Shown piece after piece: positions 6,877 to 11,677 of a DNA stretch of 11,677 bases. The position numbers and the translations under genes are program-made. Origin of the DNA: an uncultured Collinsella sp. (GTDB lineage Bacteria > Actinomycetota > Coriobacteriia > Coriobacteriales > Coriobacteriaceae); assembly GCA_902489855.1 (NCBI GenBank), contig CABUBS010000056.1:1-11677 (forward strand), read 5' to 3'. The notes under the pieces were generated by a model. That model searched no databases. It saw only the letters and a program-made list of their open reading frames with translations, and was not told the origin of the DNA. How positions within the stretch are numbered: the stretch's first letter is position 1; every line of letters starts with the position of its first letter.

Positions 6877-6919
6877 CTTCCGAAGGTGTGTACGATCTGA
6901 GTCCGATGATTTTCGGAAG
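6877..6919 (-). promoter_or_regulatory. Leader hairpin that could cover the EIIA ribosome site
   Basis: Perfect 8-base arms at 6877-6884 and 6912-6919 (on the mRNA CTTCCGAA then TTCGGAAG) enclose a 27-base loop. The second mRNA arm contains five of the seven bases of the Shine-Dalgarno GGAAGGG (6875-6881). If the stem forms, it would reduce EIIA translation. Not tested by folding. Confidence 0.45.
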
Positions 6920-6966
6920 CCAGCGGGCACTCGCCCTTAAAGCTTCTTAGAAAGCGTTCTTTGAAG

Positions 6967-6995
6967 ACCAGTGGTTTCTAAACTGGTAGTAACCA
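6967..6995. promoter_or_regulatory. Overlapping GntR/HutC-type operators downstream of the PTS promoter
   Basis: TGGT-AGTA-ACCA at 6984-6995 is identical over 13 bases (6983-6995) to the agaS operator. It overlaps a second inverted repeat, ACCAGT-N9-ACTGGT, at 6967-6987. The site lies just downstream of the predicted transcription start, where a bound repressor would block elongation or promoter escape (inference). Confidence 0.62.
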
Positions 6996-7012
6996 CGTGA
7001 CGTGTTGTTGTC

Positions 7013-7021
7013 ACTATATCA
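7013..7021 (-). promoter_or_regulatory. Extended -10 promoter of the PTS operon
   Basis: The minus strand has TGATATAGT, an extended -10 element (TGN plus TATAGT). No good -35 hexamer lies 16-18 bases upstream, which fits extended -10 or activator-dependent promoters. The start would be near 7006, giving a leader of about 140 bases before EIIA. Confidence 0.5.
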
Positions 7022-7056
7022 CCCCAGAAGAGGTCGCTTTCGTTGATTCATACGGT

Positions 7057-7135
7057 AAAACGTTTTTGCACCGCTCACGGTGATAAATCGACCGTTTACC
7101 GGTCGTTAACACTTCTACCTGCGGTTTTGAAACCG
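7057..7135. promoter_or_regulatory. Cluster of four palindromes upstream of the PTS promoter
   Basis: In order: AAAACGTTTT (7057-7066), CACCG-N4-CGGTG (7069-7082), CGACCG-N5-CGGTCG (7089-7105) and CGGTTT-TG-AAACCG (7122-7135). They would sit about 50 to 125 bases upstream of the predicted start, where activator or repressor sites are common. The first resembles LacI-family operators with a central CG, but it does not fit the catabolite-response consensus well. The binding proteins are unknown. Confidence 0.45.
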
Positions 7136-7262
7136 TTTCGAAATGCTTTGGCAAAAAATCGGATCTTTTCCTGTGTCTAAACAACGCAGGGCGGCTAAAA
7201 ATAGCGTGTAGAAAAATTGCAGGTCATTGTGAAGATATGTGAATTGGTCTTTTTGACTTAAT

Positions 7263-7279
7263 ACCAGTTAGAACCAGTT
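7263..7279. repeat. Direct repeat of the operator half-site
   Basis: ACCAGTT occurs twice, 10 bases apart (7263-7269 and 7273-7279), so both copies face the same side of the helix. The same 7-mer is the half-site of the operators at 2700-2706 and, inverted, at 6981-6987. It could be an upstream auxiliary site for the GntR protein (inference). Confidence 0.4.
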
Positions 7280-7287
7280 TTGAGATT

Positions 7288-7321
7288 ATCGGTGAACGGT
7301 AGTTTTCGACCGTTCACCGGT
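7288..7321. repeat. Long palindrome upstream of the PTS promoter
   Basis: An uninterrupted 11-bp inverted repeat (7290-7300 with 7309-7319) surrounds an 8-base spacer and extends by a wobble and an A-T pair to 7288-7321. Its right half, TCGACCGTTCACCGGT at 7307-7322, recurs with one change at 7088-7103. No T-run follows on either strand, so it is not a terminator. Confidence 0.55.
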
Positions 7322-7418
7322 TACTTGCAATCGTTTGCAGTTGTTTTCCCAGATGAATTAGGGGAACCCGATGGAGCGCTTGTGCGGGCGCGAGGCCTAC
7401 CCCAGTGGTTTCGGTAAC

Positions 7419-7457
7419 AAAAAAGCCCGCTAGAACGTTGTCCGTTCTAGCGGGCTT
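7419..7457 (-). terminator. Rho-independent terminator after the SurA-like gene
   Basis: A perfect 14-bp stem (7423-7436 with 7444-7457) has a 7-base loop and is followed on the minus strand by six T (7419-7424). It lies 40 bases after the stop of the SurA-like gene and isolates it from the PTS regulatory region. Confidence 0.92.
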
Positions 7458-7497
7458 AATCAGGTGATCGGTTAGCGCGCAGTAGTGCAGGCAAGCC

Positions 7498-8583
7498 TTA
7501 CGCAAACAGGCCGTAGATGCTGATGTTGGCCTTGGCATAGAGGCCGTTAGCATACTCGGTCCACTTGGAGCTGGCGCTCGAAGCCTGCGAGGAATACTGC
7601 TGGTAGGCGGTGTAATAGGCGGTCATGGCCTGCTTGTAGGTGGCGCTATCGGCCGTAAAGGCATCATCGGCAAAGGCCTTGGCATAGGTGCCGTCGGCAT
7701 CCTTCCAAGTGCCCTTTGAGCTATCCCACTCGTCGCCGGCAAGGTTGATGATGTAATCGGCATAATCCTTGCTCGCGGTGTCCTCGTTGCCGTCAGAAGG
7801 CTCGGTCGGAGCAGTCGGCATGCTTGCGGAGCTATCGCCCACCTTCTTCTTGTAGAGCTTCTGCAGCGTCGCGGACTGGCGGACGATCTGCTTGGCCTGG
7901 TCCTTGGACACGCCATACTGCGTGGCCATGGTCTTGTAGTCCGAAGTGCCGATGGAATCCTCGGCGTACTTCTTCATCTCCTTGGAAGAGACGGTAATGC
8001 CCTCGTCCTCGGCAGCATCGAGCAGAATCTTGTTGCGCACGTAGGACAGAATGACGTCGGCAGAGGGAGCGGTGTAGTTGCCATCGCCATCCTTGACGGT
8101 GTCGAGGCTGTACTGGCTCTCAATGGCCTCGCGCGCGGTGATGTCGCTCTTCTTGCCGTTGTAGCTGTAGCTTGCCACGGTCGAATCGAGCTGGTCCTCG
8201 GTGAGGGTCGCCGAGCCGACGCCCTTGCCGCCAAAACCACCGTTGCCGATAAAGAAGCCGACCACAGCAGCGATCACGATAGCGACCACAAAGGCGGCAA
8301 TCATCGTCTTCTTGTGCTTGGATGCATGGTCGTCCGCGTCGGAGTCGTCGTCCTCGTCCTGTTCCTCGGGCATGAGGTTCTCGTCGGCGGCATCCGCGGC
8401 AATCTGAGCCTCCAGGCGAGCGTCCTCCTCCTCGGCCGTCGTACCGGCAGCAATGTGCTCGGCAGACGTACCGGCGACCAGATCGATCTTCTCCTCCTCA
8501 TCACCATCGGGGCCTTCGCCGCGCTCGATGATCTGGATGCCGTCGATCTCGTCCTTCTCGTCCTTCTTTTGAATCAGACCCAT
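7498..8583 (-). CDS. Membrane-anchored SurA-N-like protein with acidic cytoplasmic domain
   Basis: A 361-residue protein with three parts. Residues 1-92 are hydrophilic and strongly acidic (for example EEQDEDDDSDADDH at 73-86), followed by HKK. Residues 93-112 form a single membrane helix. The rest is predicted to be extracellular. Residues about 127-246 have the spacing of a SurA N-terminal chaperone domain: EAIESQY, VILSYVRNKILLDAAEDEGITVSSKEMKKY, then a helix ending KLYKKK. No parvulin-type isomerase domain is visible after it. The C-terminal 110 residues are Ser-, Ala-, Tyr- and Asp-rich. It may help fold exported proteins, but that is an inference from the domain. The start at 8583 follows AAGGAG at 8 bases. 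It may be transcribed with icd or from its own promoter. Confidence 0.75.
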   Translation of the reverse strand: MGLIQKKDEKDEIDGIQIIERGEGPDGDEEEKIDLVAGTSAEHIAAGTTAEEEDARLEAQIAADAADENLMPEEQDEDDDSDADDHASKHKKTMIAAFVVAIVIAAVVGFFIGNGGFGGKGVGSATLTEDQLDSTVASYSYNGKKSDITAREAIESQYSLDTVKDGDGNYTAPSADVILSYVRNKILLDAAEDEGITVSSKEMKKYAEDSIGTSDYKTMATQYGVSKDQAKQIVRQSATLQKLYKKKVGDSSASMPTAPTEPSDGNEDTASKDYADYIINLAGDEWDSSKGTWKDADGTYAKAFADDAFTADSATYKQAMTAYYTAYQQYSSQASSASSKWTEYANGLYAKANISIYGLFA

Positions 8584-8620
8584 ATCAGTTACTCCTTATT
8601 GGGAACACAATCCCTCATAG

Positions 8621-8649
8621 AATACGCCCGACGAGGCGCCGGGCGTATT
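8621..8649 (-). repeat. Hairpin between icd and the SurA-like gene
   Basis: A 10-bp stem, AATACGCCCG (8621-8630) with its complement at 8640-8649, has a 9-base loop. On the minus strand only TTCTAT follows, so it is a weak terminator at best and could attenuate or process the transcript between the two genes. Confidence 0.45.
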
Positions 8650-8708
8650 GATTCTTAGGTTATACGCAAACACTTAAGTACTATTTAGGCGTTTGCAGCC
8701 TGTATGTC

Positions 8709-9794
8709 TTAGGCCAGGTGCTCAATAACGGCATCAGCAAAGGCCTGCGTACCCACCGCGCCCTCGACAGAACCGGTCTGGGCACGACGTACGTCGCCGG
8801 TAACCCGCTTACCCTCGTCGAGCGTGGCAGATACGGCGGCACGAATGCGATTGGCCGCATCGTTCTCGCCCAGATGATCGAGCATCATAGCCGCAGACAG
8901 AATCTCGGCCGTGGGGTTGGCGATATCCTGGCCCGCGATATCGGGCGCGGAGCCGTGCGTTGCCTCAAAGATGGCGCAGTCGGCACCGATGTTGGAACCC
9001 GGAGCCATACCCAGTCCACCCACCAGGCCAGCGCACAGGTCGCTCACAATGTCACCGTACAGGTTGGGCAGCACCAGGACATCGAAGTCGTTGGGGTTCT
9101 GGACCAGACCCATGCAGGTGGCGTCGACGATCTTGTCGTTGAACTCGATATCGGGATAGTTGGCGGCCACCTCGCGCGCCACGCGCAGGAACAGGCCGTC
9201 GGTCGCCTTCATGATGTTGGCCTTGTGCACGGCCGTCACCTTTTTGCGACCGCAACGGCGGGCGTACTCAAAGGCATACTCCACAATGCGGCGGCTCTTG
9301 GCGATAGAGATCGGCTTAATCGAGATCGCGGAATCGGCGGCGAAGGTCTTTTGGCCCGAACGCTCGACGAGCTGCGAGAGCTCCTCAACCTCGGCAGCGC
9401 CCTCATCGAACTCGATGCCGGCGTAGAGGTCCTCGGTGTTCTCACGCACGATTACCAGGTCGACATCGCGGAAGCGCGAGCCGTCGCCCGGCTGCGACAG
9501 GCAGGGGCGCACGCACGCGTACAGGTCGAAATGCTTGCGCAGGGCCACGTTGACGCTGCGGAAGCCCGTGCCGACCGGCGTGGTGATGGGGCCCTTGATG
9601 GCAACCTTGGTCTCGGCGACCGCATCGAGCACATGCTGGGGCAGCGGCGTGCCAAACTCGTCCATGACGCCGGCGCCGGCCTCCTGGACGTTCCAGTTGA
9701 TCTGGACACCGGTGGCCTCGACCACGCGGCGCATGACCTGCGTAATCTCGGGACCGATACCGTCACCGGGAATCAGGACTACATCGTGCGCCAT
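8709..9794 (-). CDS. icd: NAD-dependent isocitrate dehydrogenase
   Basis: A 361-residue enzyme of the beta-decarboxylating dehydrogenase family that oxidises isocitrate to 2-oxoglutarate and CO2. Isocitrate-type substrate residues are seen in SVNVALR (S80, N82, R86), R96, R117 and Y124 in RENTEDLYAG. K191 lies in VHKANIMK, and the metal aspartates D248 and D252 in LYGDIVSD. The cofactor loop reads HGSAPDIAGQD (280-290). Asp-Ile at 285-286 is the known NAD signature, where NADP enzymes carry Lys-Tyr. Homoisocitrate or isopropylmalate dehydrogenase is less likely given the S-x-N-x-x-x-R motif. The start at 9794 has its ribosome site inside the last codons of the preceding gene, 6 bases away, so the two are co-transcribed. 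Confidence 0.88.
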   Translation of the reverse strand: MAHDVVLIPGDGIGPEITQVMRRVVEATGVQINWNVQEAGAGVMDEFGTPLPQHVLDAVAETKVAIKGPITTPVGTGFRSVNVALRKHFDLYACVRPCLSQPGDGSRFRDVDLVIVRENTEDLYAGIEFDEGAAEVEELSQLVERSGQKTFAADSAISIKPISIAKSRRIVEYAFEYARRCGRKKVTAVHKANIMKATDGLFLRVAREVAANYPDIEFNDKIVDATCMGLVQNPNDFDVLVLPNLYGDIVSDLCAGLVGGLGMAPGSNIGADCAIFEATHGSAPDIAGQDIANPTAEILSAAMMLDHLGENDAANRIRAAVSATLDEGKRVTGDVRRAQTGSVEGAVGTQAFADAVIEHLA

Positions 9795-9800
9795 AATCTG

Positions 9801-10499
9801 TTACTCCTCGTCTTCGGCGTCGTCAGATTTTTTAACGCTAGCACGCTTCTTCTTTTTGGAGAGATCAAGGCCAAAACGTTTAACAAGCATTTCGCAAATC
9901 TCGCTCGAACGGGCCTTGAGATAGCTGCCCTTGCCGTTCTCGGCATCGAACTTAAGGCGCTGCGCAAGCTTCTCGGCAACCTCGGCGTCGATCTCGCCCT
10001 GGCAAAACTCGTACAGGCAACCGAGCATGTCGCGATACTCAAGGTCGCCGTGGTAGCACTGGATGGCCTCGTCCAGGATGGGCCAAGCTTCGCGCGAGCG
10101 CTCGACGCTCGTGGCACCCCACACGCACAGCAGGCGGAAGGCGGCATAGCGCAGCGTGGAGGAGATCTCGTCGAACAGTGCGGTCTCGGCGCCCTCAAAG
10201 GCATCGCCCAGCTGCTCGGGGCAGGTGGTGGCGAGCGCCGTCAGGGCATCGAGGGCCTCCCAGCGGGTCTGCGCCTCGGGGCGGTCGAGTGCCTCGATCA
10301 GCGCGGGCACGCAGGGCACGACGCGCTGCGGATCGCGCTCGGCAAGTAGGTGCAGCACACGAGCGGCAAACTGGCGGATGCGGCGCGTGGGGCAGCCGAG
10401 CTCCTGGACCAGACGGTCGACGGCGTTCTCGTTCTCCTCTGCCAGCTGGAGCTGTGCCAGCTCCTCGTCGGTGAGCTGTTCGTCTTTGTTTTCTGCCAT
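9801..10499 (-). CDS. HEAT-repeat-like protein of unknown function
   Basis: A 232-residue soluble protein with no signal peptide or membrane segment. The first 25 residues are acidic. Helical repeats of HEAT type are suggested at about 37-55 (RRIRQFAARVLHLLAERDP), 60-95 and 115-130. The end is a basic cluster (KKKKRASVKK) followed by an acidic tip. HEAT proteins are usually protein-protein scaffolds. No partner is evident beyond the operon neighbours, a small membrane protein upstream and icd downstream. The start at 10499 follows AGAGGT. The 15-base gap from the preceding gene supports an operon. Confidence 0.7.
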   Translation of the reverse strand: MAENKDEQLTDEELAQLQLAEENENAVDRLVQELGCPTRRIRQFAARVLHLLAERDPQRVVPCVPALIEALDRPEAQTRWEALDALTALATTCPEQLGDAFEGAETALFDEISSTLRYAAFRLLCVWGATSVERSREAWPILDEAIQCYHGDLEYRDMLGCLYEFCQGEIDAEVAEKLAQRLKFDAENGKGSYLKARSSEICEMLVKRFGLDLSKKKKRASVKKSDDAEDEE

Positions 10500-10514
10500 A
10501 GTTACCTCTTCTTA

Positions 10515-10943
10515 CTATTTCTTAGCGTGCTTGCCAGCACCCTTGCTGTCATCGGTGACCGAGATGAGCTGTCGGTCGGCCGCGCCATTGCGACGTGCGC
10601 GGCGGCGCTCCTCGGCGTCGCCCGCGTCGGCGGCGGCGCGATGAGCCTTGTTGACGTTAAAGACCTCGTCGTGCTTGCGCCACGGACCGACGGACTCGCC
10701 AAAGCTCATCTTAAGGCCGGCGATAAAGCCGCCGAGCCAGCCGATCGGCGCAAACTGCACCAGCGGGAACAGCGAGAACACCCAGGTCAGCAGGACGACT
10801 GCCGCCGCACCCGCAAAGTTGGCAATCCAGTAGTCGCGCTTGGTGATCACGCGCTTTTCGCAGGCCCACTGGCCGCACAAAAAGCCGATGTAGATTGCAA
10901 AGAGAAAGAGCACCAGCGCAAGCACCACGAACGTCCAGCTCAT
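10515..10943 (-). CDS. Small membrane protein of unknown function
   Basis: A protein of about 142 residues. Hydrophobic segments lie at about 4-24 and 42-62, and a third, glycine-rich one at about 64-79 (APIGWLGGFIAGLKM) may be a hairpin or re-entrant loop. Residues 80-142 are a polar, mostly basic tail rich in Arg, Lys and Ala (EERRRARRNG), likely cytoplasmic. The ATG at 10943 is chosen because GGGGAGT lies 7 bases upstream. An earlier in-frame ATG at 10979 would sit inside the preceding gene and lacks such a site. It lies 5 bases after that gene, so it is co-transcribed. No family is recognised. Confidence 0.65.
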   Translation of the reverse strand: MSWTFVVLALVLFLFAIYIGFLCGQWACEKRVITKRDYWIANFAGAAAVVLLTWVFSLFPLVQFAPIGWLGGFIAGLKMSFGESVGPWRKHDEVFNVNKAHRAAADAGDAEERRRARRNGAADRQLISVTDDSKGAGKHAKK

Positions 10944-10948
10944 AGGCG

Positions 10949-11662
10949 CTACTCCCCGTGATGGTGGCCGCAGCAGCACTCGTGGCCGTCGTCATGGCCG
11001 TGGCCACCGCAGCACTCGTGGTCCTCGCCGTGGTGATGGCCACAACCGCACTCATGGTCCTCGCCGTGCTCGCCGCAACCGCAACCTTCCTCGTGAGCGC
11101 CATGCTCCTCGGGACGATACTGCGACCAGTCCAGACCGGCGGCGATGGCATCGGCCTCCTCCTTATAGAGGACCGTGATGGCCTGGGTGCCCAGCTTGGC
11201 GCCACCGATGGCGTCGAGCATGTCGTAGAGCGTAAAGGCCACGTCGGCGCCGGGCAGCGCAAGCTCGCGATCGTCGGCATAGGCGAGCGCCAAGCGCAGG
11301 TCCTTGATGAAGTGCTCGACCATAAAGCCGGGCTTGTAGTCGCCGTCGAGCGCCTTGGGAGCCAGGCTCTCCATGGCGCCGGACTTGCCGGTACCGCCCA
11401 GGATCATCTGGCGGGTCTTCTCCAGATCGAGGCCGCTCAGCTCGGCAAATGCCATGGCGTCTGCCATGCCGACCATGCAGGCGCCCAGCGACACCTGGTT
11501 GGCGAGCTTGGCAGCCTGGCCCTTGCCGGCGCCATCGAAGCAGCAGATATTTGCCGCAAAGGTGGCAAGGATGTCGCGGACCGGGGCGATATCGTTCTCG
11601 GTGGCGCCCACGATAGCCGTGAGCGTGCCGGCGATAGCACCAGACTCGCCGCCGGTTACCAT
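10949..11662 (-). CDS. 6PGDH/3-hydroxyisobutyrate dehydrogenase-family enzyme, N-terminus missing, with His/Cys-rich tail
   Basis: The visible 237 residues match the family from the VTGG motif onward (VTGGESGAIAGTLTAIVGA at 2-20). The catalytic-lysine segment GKGQAAKLANQ (46-56, K52, N55) follows, then the all-helical C-terminal domain with KPGFMVEHFIKDLRLAL (110-126). Such enzymes (GarR-like) reduce or oxidise small 3-hydroxy acids with NAD(P). The N-terminal Rossmann domain of about 115 residues is absent. The frame meets an in-frame TAG at 11669-11671, only two codons before the apparent ATG, so the 5' end is broken or corrupted at the window edge and 11662 is not a credible native start. 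Residues 187-237 add a tail with 14 His and 9 Cys in 51 residues, which the family normally lacks. It suggests binding of Ni, Zn or a similar metal. Confidence 0.72.
   Translation of the reverse strand: MVTGGESGAIAGTLTAIVGATENDIAPVRDILATFAANICCFDGAGKGQAAKLANQVSLGACMVGMADAMAFAELSGLDLEKTRQMILGGTGKSGAMESLAPKALDGDYKPGFMVEHFIKDLRLALAYADDRELALPGADVAFTLYDMLDAIGGAKLGTQAITVLYKEEADAIAAGLDWSQYRPEEHGAHEEGCGCGEHGEDHECGCGHHHGEDHECCGGHGHDDGHECCCGHHHGE
10952..11104 (-). repeat. Repetitive coding segment for the His/Cys-rich tail
   Basis: Internally repeated codons give units of the form GEDHEC-x-x-GHHHGE, with two HHH clusters and CC/CCC clusters. The DNA is correspondingly repetitive, so it may vary in length between strains. 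Confidence 0.7.
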
Positions 11663-11677
11663 GGTGGGCTATCCCTC

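Larger units (their letters stand above)
6867..7418. other. Gene-free regulatory region upstream of the PTS operon
   Basis: No convincing coding sequence is found on either strand. The region is more AT-rich than its neighbours. It holds the PTS leader, the promoter, operator-like repeats, and a series of palindromes from 7057 to 7135 and again at 7288-7322. The part from 7323 to 7418 has no structure I can name. Confidence 0.75.

Noticed and set aside
7057..7066. Catabolite-response (CcpA-type cre) site
   Set aside because: The palindrome AAAACGTTTT has the central CG, but the flanking TG and CA are at the wrong distance for the cre consensus. Kept only as an unassigned palindrome.
7288..7321. 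Long palindrome as a terminator
   Set aside because: There is no T-run on either side, and no gene ends close to it on either strand.
7314..7553. Possible small minus-strand gene after the SurA-like gene
   Set aside because: It would run through the strong terminator at 7419-7457 and overlap the end of the real gene in another frame. It has no ribosome site or recognisable motif.
8718..10349. Long open frame of 543 codons on the plus strand
   Set aside because: It lies antisense to icd and the HEAT-like gene, which have clear motifs and ribosome sites. Its translation is repetitive and low in recognisable motifs, as expected for the complement of high-GC codons.
10944..10979. Earlier ATG for the small membrane protein
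   Set aside because: It lies within the coding end of the preceding gene, adds a proline- and arginine-containing stretch before the membrane helix, and lacks a good ribosome site.
10952..11104. CRISPR-like or tandem DNA repeat array
   Set aside because: The repetition follows the codon frame of the His/Cys-rich tail, with irregular unit lengths and no spacers.

Overview
The window reads as chromosomal DNA of a high-GC, Gram-positive-type gut actinobacterium. The best guess is Collinsella or a close Coriobacteriia relative. This is an inference from the roughly 60% GC codon usage, the strong AGGAGG-type ribosome sites, the mannose-family PTS with an embedded yajC, and the acidic membrane-anchored SurA-like protein. 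No marker gene proves it. Apart from a short gene tail at the left edge, every gene lies on the minus strand, so the window is transcribed from right to left.

Right part (11677 to 7419). A tightly packed operon encodes a 6-phosphogluconate/3-hydroxyisobutyrate dehydrogenase-family enzyme with a striking His/Cys-rich tail (its 5' end is lost at the window edge), a small membrane protein, a HEAT-repeat-like protein and an NAD-type isocitrate dehydrogenase. After a hairpin-containing gap comes a membrane-anchored protein with a SurA-N-like extracellular region, closed by a strong terminator at 7419-7457.

Middle (7418 to 3560). A gene-free stretch of about 550 bp is packed with palindromes and carries the promoter of a mannose/aga-family PTS operon. 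The gene order is EIIA, yajC-like, EIIB, EIIC, EIID, then a terminator. EIID has an unusually large polar acidic insert. The leader contains a candidate hairpin that would cover the EIIA ribosome binding site.

Left part (3559 to 1). A GntR/HutC-type regulator is followed by an AgaS-type sugar-phosphate isomerase/deaminase with its own terminator, and then by an N-acetylhexosamine-6-phosphate deacetylase (NagA/AgaA). At the far left is the C-terminal end of an unidentified plus-strand gene with its terminator.

Working model: the PTS imports and phosphorylates an N-acetylated amino sugar (GalNAc is favoured because AgaS, not NagB, is present). The deacetylase removes acetate, and AgaS deaminates and isomerises the product to tagatose-6-phosphate. 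The GntR protein probably controls the set: an identical 13-base operator-like palindrome lies over the -35 region of the agaS promoter and just downstream of the PTS promoter. The kinase and aldolase that would finish the pathway are not in this window.
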